Part shown: positions 38,495 through 46,141 of the stretch, in pieces | Numbering within the stretch: position 1 is the stretch's first letter | Layout: each line of letters begins with the position of its first letter | NCBI GenBank assembly: GCA_026692665.1 | Contig: JAPLOF010000036.1 | Span: 1-48,241, forward strand | Length of the DNA: 48,241 nucleotides | From: Planctomycetota bacterium | GTDB lineage: Bacteria > Planctomycetota > UBA1135 > GCA-002686595 | Reading direction: 5' to 3' | The notes under the pieces: model-generated | Database searches by the model: none | What the model was told of the DNA's origin: nothing | What the model saw: only the letters and a program-made list of their open reading frames with translations | Translations under genes and position numbers: made by a program

Positions 38495-41400
38495 ATGACC
38501 CAAACCCGTGTCTCGTTCGTGTCGCGCGAGAAGTCCGCCCTCGCGGTCGTTCTGGCGGCGACGCTCGCCGCATGCAGCGGCGGCGGTGGGGGCAGTTCGG
38601 GGAGCAGCTCCTCGTTCCGCCTGGTCGAGTCGAACCTGAATGCGAACCAGGAGTGGCGCATCAACCGCGCCATGACGTTCCAGTTCACGCAGCCCGTGGA
38701 CCTCAACTCCGTGAACCTGAACACGATCAGCGTCACGCGGGTGGGGGGGGCGCCGGCCGCGGGATCCTTCTCGCTCCTGGATGCCTACACGGTCAGCTTC
38801 CAGCCGACCTGCCCGACGCAGGACAACTTCACCGATGCCGGCCTGCAGCCGGGTGGTCTGCGCTACATCGTCGACCTCGTCGCCAGTTCGACGGGTGGGG
38901 CCACGGTGCGTTCCACGAGCGGCAACTCGCTCGCCGTCGGCCTGACCACGGAGATCGTGACGCCCAATTCGACCGACCTGGCCGTCCTCTTCGACGACGT
39001 GCAGACGGGACCGCCCTCGCCGCTGATCTGGGACGGGACCGGCTCGTTGCCGCAGTCCGGTGTGACCTACATCGAGGAAGGCGGCAGCCCGGATTCCCGC
39101 TTCGTGTTCAAGCGTCGCGAGGACGGGAGCGCGAACAACGCCCTGGGAGCCGAGGTCGCGGTCGTCGACTACACAGCACCGCTGAACCTCTACAGCGTCA
39201 CCGCGAGCTCGGTCGCGGTCGTGGTCGAGCTCGACCAGCCGGTCGATCCCTCGGCCTCGAACATCAACCCGACGGCGGTCAAGCTCCAGTACTGCTCGCG
39301 ACTCGACGGCCTGTGCGGCTCGAACCCCGCGGACTGGATCGACCTGCCGCACACGGTCGAACTGGAGGCGAACTGCGTGGGCGGCGGAGCCGCGGTGCGT
39401 GTCACGCCCGTCGGCATCCTGCCTCTCGGCCGCGTCGTGCGCGTCGCGCTGGCCGCGAGCTTCCGCGACCTCGTCGGCAACGGGAATCTCCTCGACCTTC
39501 CGGTCGGTTCCTTCCTGGTCGAGGACGGGATCGATGAGGGCTCCGGCCTGCCGAACCCCGTCCAGGACGAGTTCCTGGAGACCTTCAGCATCGCCGGACA
39601 GGACCCCGCCTCCTCGCAGGACGCCGCCGCGCTGCTCGACGCTCCGCTGGCGCTGTGGGGGGACGACGGCACGCTCGCCGCAGGCTTCGAGTTCGGCGGC
39701 ACGGGCGGCCCGGGCGGCAACTTCGATTGGCGCGTCACCCAGCTGCCGGGCGGTGGAACGACCATCCTGAACACGGCCTTCTCCGTGATCCAGAACGATG
39801 CCCAGACCGCGACCCAGACCATCGTCAGCGGTCAGGTGGACGTGCGGAACCTGATCATCGATCAGGGCGGCATCCTGGATATCCGCGGACCGTTCCCGTG
39901 CGTGATCCGCGCTTCAGGGAACGTCACCATCAACGGCAAGCTCCTCGTGCGCGGGGTCAGCAACCGCGGCGTCTCGACCTTCAACTCCACGAACCTCCCC
40001 GAGTCCGGCGGCGCCGGCAACGGCGGCGGCGGGCGCGGCGGCACCGGGAACATCCTGACGACCCAGTCGAGCCCGATCGGCGAGACCGGCGTCGGCGCCT
40101 TCGACCAGGCCAACGGCGGCGGCGCTGGTGGCGAGACCGGCTACAACTCGAGCACGGATGTGAACTTCCGTCGCGGTGCCGGCGGTGGTGGCGGATCCCT
40201 CGGCGCCCCGATGATCCTCTTCACGCCGACGACGCCGTTCAACGTGAACGGCTGCCCGGATCAGCGGTTCCTGGGGCTCGACTCCGAGGACGGCAGCCTG
40301 GGATCCCTGCAGGCCAGCGGCGCGATCAGCGGTCCGGGACAGCGCCCGCGCGGCGGCACCAAGGGCCCGCGACCGTTCCTGGACGCGAACCCGGACAACG
40401 ACTTCTTCGGCCTGATGCGCGTCGGCAGCGCGATCGTGCGCGGCGAACTCGGACGCGCCTGGGCCGGCGCCGGCGGCGGCGGAGGAGGCAACTGCGTCCA
40501 GGCCGCCTCGTTCCCGAACCCGATGTGGTCGGCGGCCAGCGACGAGAAGGGCTCCGGCGGCGGCGGGGGCGGCGGCTCCCTGACGATCCTGTGCCTGGGC
40601 GATGTCGTCTTCGGCGCGAACGGCCGGATCGACGCCGGTGGCGGCACGGGCGGCGGCGGCGAGAACACCAGCGGCGTGAACCGCGTCGGCGCCGGGTCCG
40701 GCGGCGGATCGGGCGGTCACGTGATCATCCAGGTCGGCAAGACGATCGACTTCCGCCTGACGCGCACGAACCAGGCCCTGGAGCGCGACAAGGGCGGCAT
40801 CTGGACCAAGGGTGGCCAGGGCGGCGAGGGCCGCGACGGCAACGGCGGCGCCGGCCCCAACGGCGTGGAGACGGGCGTGACCGCGGACCGGTTGCCGCGT
40901 GACCACTACGTGACTGCCAACGGCGGCATCGCGACCCCGGCCCCGTGCGCCGTGGCCGCCACGGGCAATGCCGCGTTGGGCCCGACGGCTGGCGTCAGCG
41001 CTGGCGAGGGCATCGCCGGCTGCGGTGGCGACGGAGGTCCGGGCATCATCCAACTGCACGCTCCGACCCTGGCGGACATCCTGGTGCCGACGTTTGCCGG
41101 CGAGAACCTCACGGCCTGCCTGAAGCCCAACCCGATCGGTTCCACGATCCGATTCGGCGCGACCGCGCTCGAATGCACGAGCAACGTGAACACGCCGGCC
41201 CAATGGAATCAGCTTCTGCCGGGCTTCGGTCGGATCTCGAAGGCCCAGTCCAAGTGGATCGCGTTGGGTTCCACCAGCGTCTCTCCCACAACGGTCACCC
41301 CGGAGACGACGGAGTTCCTGTTCGGCGGCGTCGACGGCTCGGGCCGTGTGCTCAAGACGGGCTCGGGCTCGACCGCGACCCAGGCGGTCCTGCCCTCGAT

Positions 41401-41977
41401 CCTCGGCGGCACGGGTTCCCAGGTGATCGTGACCGCTCCGAGCACGCCCTACATCACGTCCGACAAGCGGACCGTGGTGCTGGACGGCACGACCCTCGCG
41501 GACGACATCTACCTCAGCAACCCCTCCCTCCTGCGCTTCTTCGACGTGCGCTTCGATGTCGGGGCCTCGACGTCCCGCTTTGACGTGGCTTCGGCGACGT
41601 ACGAGGGTGGGCTCCTGCGGGTGACCGTGGCCACCAGCGGCCTGCCGCTGGCCTCGATCCCGACCGACGGAACGGCCTCCCTGTCCATCCGCCCGCGCTT
41701 CTTCCGCGTGAAGACGACCGGGGCGCTGGACTCCCTGCCGGATCCGGCCACGGTGAAGTTCGAGTTCCAGGCCACGTCCGCGAACACGAACGGCCAGCCC
41801 GACGAAGCCGCGGCGACGCCGTTCGTGACCGACATCAACCAGCTGAACACGAATCCGAACAACGCGCAGCTGCGGTTCTTCCGCTTCCGCGTGACGTTCG
41901 ACCTCGGGCTCACGGACCTGTCGGCCACCACGCCGATCCCGTCCATCGACTACCTGCGGGTGCCGTTCCGCTTCTGA
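38495..41977 (+). CDS. Large Ig-like lipoprotein with glycine-rich beta-helix-like middle
   Basis: 1160 residues; AAGGAA 5 bases before the ATG. Lipobox LAAC with Cys27, followed by a Gly/Ser tether. Big_5-type units at about 60-150 (TFQFTQPVDLNSVNL) and about 235-345 (VVVELDQPVDPSASNI). Around 440-490 short repeated strands (VDVRNLIIDQGGILDIRG, GNVTINGKLLVRG) look like a right-handed beta-helix. Two glycine-rich zones follow (about 506-560 and 658-800; runs such as GGGGGGGS). The end (about 1127-1160; RFFRFRVTF ... SIDYLRVPF) matches the closing module of the gene before it. Function unknown. I infer export and surface exposure. Confidence 0.8.
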   Translation: MTQTRVSFVSREKSALAVVLAATLAACSGGGGGSSGSSSSFRLVESNLNANQEWRINRAMTFQFTQPVDLNSVNLNTISVTRVGGAPAAGSFSLLDAYTVSFQPTCPTQDNFTDAGLQPGGLRYIVDLVASSTGGATVRSTSGNSLAVGLTTEIVTPNSTDLAVLFDDVQTGPPSPLIWDGTGSLPQSGVTYIEEGGSPDSRFVFKRREDGSANNALGAEVAVVDYTAPLNLYSVTASSVAVVVELDQPVDPSASNINPTAVKLQYCSRLDGLCGSNPADWIDLPHTVELEANCVGGGAAVRVTPVGILPLGRVVRVALAASFRDLVGNGNLLDLPVGSFLVEDGIDEGSGLPNPVQDEFLETFSIAGQDPASSQDAAALLDAPLALWGDDGTLAAGFEFGGTGGPGGNFDWRVTQLPGGGTTILNTAFSVIQNDAQTATQTIVSGQVDVRNLIIDQGGILDIRGPFPCVIRASGNVTINGKLLVRGVSNRGVSTFNSTNLPESGGAGNGGGGRGGTGNILTTQSSPIGETGVGAFDQANGGGAGGETGYNSSTDVNFRRGAGGGGGSLGAPMILFTPTTPFNVNGCPDQRFLGLDSEDGSLGSLQASGAISGPGQRPRGGTKGPRPFLDANPDNDFFGLMRVGSAIVRGELGRAWAGAGGGGGGNCVQAASFPNPMWSAASDEKGSGGGGGGGSLTILCLGDVVFGANGRIDAGGGTGGGGENTSGVNRVGAGSGGGSGGHVIIQVGKTIDFRLTRTNQALERDKGGIWTKGGQGGEGRDGNGGAGPNGVETGVTADRLPRDHYVTANGGIATPAPCAVAATGNAALGPTAGVSAGEGIAGCGGDGGPGIIQLHAPTLADILVPTFAGENLTACLKPNPIGSTIRFGATALECTSNVNTPAQWNQLLPGFGRISKAQSKWIALGSTSVSPTTVTPETTEFLFGGVDGSGRVLKTGSGSTATQAVLPSILGGTGSQVIVTAPSTPYITSDKRTVVLDGTTLADDIYLSNPSLLRFFDVRFDVGASTSRFDVASATYEGGLLRVTVATSGLPLASIPTDGTASLSIRPRFFRVKTTGALDSLPDPATVKFEFQATSANTNGQPDEAAATPFVTDINQLNTNPNNAQLRFFRFRVTFDLGLTDLSATTPIPSIDYLRVPFRF

Positions 41978-42036
41978 TCCGGATCGCCGTCCAGCCCGCG
42001 GGAGCTTGCTTCCCGCGCGCTCTCCGGCCGTCGCGC

Positions 42037-42064
42037 GGGGCTCGCTCGGGAACGAGCGAGCCCC
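42037..42064 (+). terminator. Hairpin terminator between second and third lipoprotein genes
   Basis: GGGGCTCGCTCG, loop GGAA, CGAGCGAGCCCC: perfect 12-bp stem. A smaller stem GCGGGA/TCCCGC (41998-42016) lies just before it. No T-run. Confidence 0.6.
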
Positions 42065-42212
42065 GTGCGTAGGACCCGACGATCCGCGCGGCCCCGCCTG
42101 GCGCTCGCCCGAGGATCCGCGCGCCGCGAGCCCCTCGCGGGGCGCATGGCGGAGTCCGGGAATCCGAGCCTCTCCTCCGGCGCGCTTCTGCGCGGCCAGT
42201 CGATGTGCTCGA

Positions 42213-44159
42213 ATGCCGGCGATGCGGCCGATGTGGCATCTCCTCGGCTTCGGTCTGGCGCTCGCCGCCTGTCGTCCACCGACCGAGCCCACGACGCGCG
42301 TGCTCGTGCACCGTCTGACGCGCCCGGAAGACGCGCGCGCCGTGCGCCTGAACGAGGACCTCGTCTTCCACTTCTCCGCGGAAGTCGACCGGACCTCCGT
42401 CACGCAGGACTCGGTGCGCATCACCGACGCGGAGGGCCAACCGGCGCGCGGCCGGCTCGAGGTCGAGGGATCGCGCGTGCGCTTCGTGCCGGCGACGGTC
42501 CTCGCGCCCGACCTCTCCGATGGCGGCTACGTTCCGGGCACGAGCTACCAGGTCGAGATCGCCGGTTTCCCGCGCCCCGATTGCCTGCGCGGCGTCGACG
42601 GCGCGCCGCTCGCGAGCACCTACCGCTGGAGCTTCCGCGCCGTCGAGGTCGCCGGGCACGAAGGGCCGTTCTTCGAGGATCGCGATCCGTATCGCATCCG
42701 GCCCTTGCGCCTCTTCCCCGCGCCGCAGGGTGGACCCGAGCTGCGCTACGAGTTGGGCCCCCTCGACGCGATCTACCTGCGCTGCGAGGAGCCGCTCGAT
42801 CCGGCCTCGCTGGTCGACGGCGCGTTCGGCCTCCGGCCCCGGCAAGGGGCCGAGGTGCGGTTGCGCCCGCGCCTCCTGGAGAACGAAGCCGACGCCGCGC
42901 TGCGCCCCCGGCCGGCGCGCGCGCGCTCGTCGACCCCGCCCGCGGCCTGGCAGCGCGAACCGCGCGCCGCGCTCGTGGAGCTGACGCCGGTGACACGCCT
43001 CTCCAGCGGGCCGTGGCGCCTCGTCTTCCACCCCGAGGTGCGCACGACGGAGGTGCACCTCGTCGCGTTCCTGCCGGGCTGGCCGGCACTGCCGGTCGCC
43101 GTTCCGCGCGTGCGCCCGGGGGCGCCGCGCGATCTGGGCGGGCATCCGCTGTGGGAACCCGCGCTCGTACTCGTGACGTTTCCGGTGATCGAACGCGGGC
43201 GCGACGACGGCCGCGGCGTGTGGCTCGAGGAGTTCGTCGACACGCGCCTGCGCTCCACGCTGGCGGTGCCGGGCTGCGACGGGACCGCGGCCTGGAGCGA
43301 GACCGGCCGCGTCGAAGTGCGCTTCCTGAAAGCCGCCGGCGACGGCCGTCAGGGCGACGTCGAGCTCAGCGGCTCGCCGACCTTCCGCGACCTGCAGAGC
43401 GTGCGTGCGTTCCTGCCGCCCGCGACGACCTGCCGCCTGTCCTCGGATCCTGGACCGGTCGTCGTGCGCGCGCAGGGATCGCTGCGGATCGCGGGCCGGC
43501 TCGAGCGCGCGACGAGCGGGCGTTCGACGTTCCAGTTCCCGCACGAGAAGCTCTCCGTCTGGCTCGACCGCGCGCTCGCGGCTCCGAGCGACGCCGCGGC
43601 GCGCGACATGGACTGGACGGTTCTCGTGGCCGGTGGCGACCTGATCGTCGAGGGCGAGATCGACGTGTCGACGCCGCTCCTGCTCGTGGCCGGTGGCCGG
43701 ATCCGGGTCACGGGCTCGGTCCGTGGTGGTCACCCCACGCAGGTGTTCCGCCTCGGCGAGGGGGGTGGGCCGGGCCTCACGGCCTCCAACGTCGAGGACC
43801 TCGAGCTCGACCCGCCGGACGTGAACCCGCTGCGCGTGCCGCTGCGGTTCGGAGTGCTCTCGGGACCGCTGCCGCCCCGGGGCACGGTCGTCGAATGGCT
43901 GGAAGCCGAGGCGCGCGGGTCCGTCGAACGGAAGGGCGTCACGAACGGCCGCTGGAGCGTGCGCTACCTGCCCGAGCTGGCGCGGGCGCCGCTCGCCCCC
44001 GAGGACCTCCAACCCGTGGATTCGCCCGAGCTGCTCGAGAAGCCGGGCTCGATCCAGATCCTGATCGAGCTCACCGTGGAGCCCGGAGGTCGGTGGCGCC
44101 CGCCGTTCGTCGATTCGGTCCGACTGGCCTGGCAGGAATCCGAGAGGGGAGAGCGTTGA
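42213..44159 (+). CDS. Ig-like lipoprotein (third of the set)
   Basis: 648 residues from the ATG at 42213; ATGs at 42222 and 42231 are alternatives. Signal peptide with lipobox LAAC, Cys20, then RPPTEPTTRV. A Big_5-like start (VRLNEDLVFHFSAEVDRTSVTQDSV, about 46-70, shown here only in part) and a second (CEEPLDPASLVDGAFGL, about 190-206). A beta-helix-like section (about 425-520; VVVRAQGSLRIAGRLE, LVAGGDLIVEGEIDVS, LLVAGGRIRVTGSV) parallels that of the second gene. The end (about 615-648) again follows the shared module. Its stop overlaps the start of the prepilin peptidase gene, so the two are coupled. Confidence 0.78.
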   Translation: MPAMRPMWHLLGFGLALAACRPPTEPTTRVLVHRLTRPEDARAVRLNEDLVFHFSAEVDRTSVTQDSVRITDAEGQPARGRLEVEGSRVRFVPATVLAPDLSDGGYVPGTSYQVEIAGFPRPDCLRGVDGAPLASTYRWSFRAVEVAGHEGPFFEDRDPYRIRPLRLFPAPQGGPELRYELGPLDAIYLRCEEPLDPASLVDGAFGLRPRQGAEVRLRPRLLENEADAALRPRPARARSSTPPAAWQREPRAALVELTPVTRLSSGPWRLVFHPEVRTTEVHLVAFLPGWPALPVAVPRVRPGAPRDLGGHPLWEPALVLVTFPVIERGRDDGRGVWLEEFVDTRLRSTLAVPGCDGTAAWSETGRVEVRFLKAAGDGRQGDVELSGSPTFRDLQSVRAFLPPATTCRLSSDPGPVVVRAQGSLRIAGRLERATSGRSTFQFPHEKLSVWLDRALAAPSDAAARDMDWTVLVAGGDLIVEGEIDVSTPLLLVAGGRIRVTGSVRGGHPTQVFRLGEGGGPGLTASNVEDLELDPPDVNPLRVPLRFGVLSGPLPPRGTVVEWLEAEARGSVERKGVTNGRWSVRYLPELARAPLAPEDLQPVDSPELLEKPGSIQILIELTVEPGGRWRPPFVDSVRLAWQESERGER

Positions 44160-45091
44160 TGTTCCTGGACTGGCCGCGCGAGTCGTGGGCCGTGCTGTGG
44201 GGGACCCTGGGGTTGTTCGTGGGGTCCTTCCTGAACGTCGCGATCCATCGGCTGCCCCTCGAGGACGAGACGGTTTCGAAGCCGGCGCGCTCGCGCTGCC
44301 CGAGTTGCAAGACCACGCTCACCTGGCGCGAGAACGTGCCGCTCCTGTCGTGGGCGCTCCAGCGCGGCCGCTGTCGGACCTGCGGATGGCGGATCCCCTG
44401 GCGCTACCCGCTCGTCGAGGCCACGAATGCGGGCCTGTGGGCGCTCGTCGGCTGGCTCGCGCTGCCGGGGCAACTGGAGCCGAGCGACTTCGGGCTGGCC
44501 GTCTGCTGGTCCGTGGTGCTGTCCGGGCTGCTCGTGGCGACGGCGGTCGACTTCGACCGCTTCGAGATCCCGGACGAGATCTCCATCGGGGGCATCGTGG
44601 CCGCTCCGATCGCCGCGCTGCTCCTGCCCGAGCTCCACGCGCACACCTGGGTCGCGCAGTGGATGGCCGGACCGGGCGCGCCCGTGGGGCCGTCGGCGGC
44701 CCTCCTCGGCTCGCTGGCGGGCATGCTCGTGGGCGGGGGGATCCTGTGGCTGATCGGGATCGTCGGGTCCAAGGTCTACGGTCGCGACGCGATGGGGTTC
44801 GGAGACGTGAAGCTCCTCGCGGCGGGCGGTGGGTTCGTCGGTCCGGGGGGAGCGCTGTTCGCGCTCGTCCTCGGCTCTCTCGTCGCCTCCGTGGTCGGGC
44901 TCGCGAACATGCTGCGGTTCTTCGTGCTCCTGCGCGGGCGGGCGCGCGCGCGCCGGCGGGACGCGTCGATCGCTCGGCACCTGAACATCGCGCGGATCGC
45001 CGGGCGCTACCTGCCTTTCGGCCCGTACCTCGCGCTGGGGATTGGAATCGCCCTCTTGGCTTGGAATCATGTCGAGACGTGGATCCCATGA
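44159..45091 (+). CDS. pilD: Prepilin peptidase / N-methyltransferase (PilD/GspO)
   Basis: Cuts the leader of type IV prepilins and pseudopilins and methylates the new N-terminus. 310 residues, polytopic. GSFLNVAIHRLP (22-33) starts the methylase loop, with zinc cysteines Cys47, Cys50, Cys72 and Cys75 (CPSC and CRTC). The aspartyl protease pair is Asp131 in AVDFDRFEIPDE and Asp216 in MGFGDVKLL, and the protein ends with membrane helices and YLPFGPYLALG. The start overlaps the lipoprotein stop (TGATG). No pilin gene is in the window, so its substrates are encoded elsewhere. Confidence 0.95.
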   Translation: MFLDWPRESWAVLWGTLGLFVGSFLNVAIHRLPLEDETVSKPARSRCPSCKTTLTWRENVPLLSWALQRGRCRTCGWRIPWRYPLVEATNAGLWALVGWLALPGQLEPSDFGLAVCWSVVLSGLLVATAVDFDRFEIPDEISIGGIVAAPIAALLLPELHAHTWVAQWMAGPGAPVGPSAALLGSLAGMLVGGGILWLIGIVGSKVYGRDAMGFGDVKLLAAGGGFVGPGGALFALVLGSLVASVVGLANMLRFFVLLRGRARARRRDASIARHLNIARIAGRYLPFGPYLALGIGIALLAWNHVETWIP

Positions 45092-45204
45092 CGTCTTGCG
45101 CGCCGTCGCGCAGCAGGTCGACGTCGGGCGGGATTCCACGCCGTGGCGGCATGTCTCCATCCGCGCCCGTGGGGCGTGGTCCGATTTCGAGGGGGTTCGA
45201 TCCG

Positions 45205-45933
45205 ATGTTCCAGCACAGACTCGAGTGGCTCGCACGAGCCATTCCGCTCGTCCTCTTGGTCCCGTTCTTCAGCGGCTGCGTGACGAGTCAATCGCACCAG
45301 CGCGCTCTCGACGAGAAGGACAACACGATCCGTGAGCTGCGCGACGAACGCGCGCAGTTGAAGGCGCAGTTGCAGGGACTCGCCGCGAGCCGCGACGACG
45401 CCCTGGGGCAGCTCGCGGAAGCGGGCTCGCGCCCCGAATCGGCCGCCAGCGAACCCGCGGCGCCGGTTGCCGCCGCGACGTTCCCCGAGCTCGACTCGGT
45501 CGGCGTCAGCTACGGCGTGCGCGACGGACACATGGTGCTCTCGATCCCGGCCTCGATCACGTTCGCGTCGGGCAAGGCCGAGCTCTCGGACGACGGCCGC
45601 AAGGCGCTCAAGAAGGTCGCGTCGACACTCCAGCGCGAGTACCCCGAAGCGCACTTCTCGGTCGAGGGTCACACCGACGCCGATCCGATCAAGAAGTCGG
45701 GCTTCGCTTCGAACCGGGACCTGTCCGTGGCGCGCGCCATGGCCGTGCTGCGGTTCCTCGTCGAGGACTGCGGCGTCGCGGACGATCGCTGCATCGTCGC
45801 CGGTCACGGTCAGTACGACCCCGTGGCCTCGAACAAGAAGGACGCGGACAAGGCCAAGAATCGCCGCGTCGAGATCGTCGTCCTGGGCACGGCGTCCGCG
45901 CCGCGCTCCAGCAGCCACCGCGCCCACGAGTAG
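45205..45933 (+). CDS. OmpA/Pal-family peptidoglycan-binding lipoprotein
   Basis: 242 residues. Signal peptide with lipobox FSGC, Cys25; a coiled coil (about 33-72; EKDNTIRELRDERAQLKAQL), a short Ala/Pro linker, and an OmpA C-terminal domain (about 105-225) with ITFASGKAELSDDGRKAL, VEGHTDADPIKKSG (about 153-166), NRDLSVARAMAV and NRRVEIVV. This domain holds the diaminopimelate of peptidoglycan, so the protein links outer membrane and wall. GAGGGGG lies about 10 bases before the ATG. The layout of lipid anchor plus coiled coil resembles Pal/YiaD. No tol genes are nearby. Confidence 0.9.
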   Translation: MFQHRLEWLARAIPLVLLVPFFSGCVTSQSHQRALDEKDNTIRELRDERAQLKAQLQGLAASRDDALGQLAEAGSRPESAASEPAAPVAAATFPELDSVGVSYGVRDGHMVLSIPASITFASGKAELSDDGRKALKKVASTLQREYPEAHFSVEGHTDADPIKKSGFASNRDLSVARAMAVLRFLVEDCGVADDRCIVAGHGQYDPVASNKKDADKAKNRRVEIVVLGTASAPRSSSHRAHE

Positions 45934-45969
45934 GAGCGCGGCCCTTTCGGCCGGCGGTTGGTCCGGGGG

Positions 45970-45990
45970 CGGCGGCTCGACGAGCCGCCG
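45970..45990 (+). terminator. Hairpin after the OmpA/Pal gene
   Basis: CGGCGGCTC, loop GAC, GAGCCGCCG: perfect 9-bp stem 37 bases after the stop codon. No T-run. Confidence 0.5.
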
Positions 45991-46063
45991 TCCTGGTTCC
46001 CACCCGCGCCGCGCTCCGGCCGGCGCGATGTTCTCCCGGGGTGGTCTCCCGCGCGCCACCCGC

Positions 46064-46069
46064 TAAGAT
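46064..46069 (+). promoter_or_regulatory. -10-like element upstream of the EF-G-like gene
   Basis: TAAGAT in the context CGCTAAGATC, about 73 bases before the ATG. The -35 position (GTGGTC, 17 bases) is weak. Confidence 0.35.
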
Positions 46070-46141
46070 CCGACGTCCCTCGCCCTGCGATCCCGCGGTC
46101 GAGGGACGCGTTCTGTCCGGATCCCCACTCCAGGCCACCCC

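Noticed and set aside
34337..39352. A 1671-codon open frame on the minus strand across pyrB and the lipoproteins
   Set aside because: Runs through several unrelated real genes on the other strand and has repetitive Arg/Asp/Val composition. A similar frame at 39914-42424 was rejected for the same reason.
40012..40900. CRISPR or tandem DNA repeat array in the GGCGGC-rich stretch
   Set aside because: No regular repeat-spacer spacing. The pattern is explained by glycine codons in an intact reading frame.
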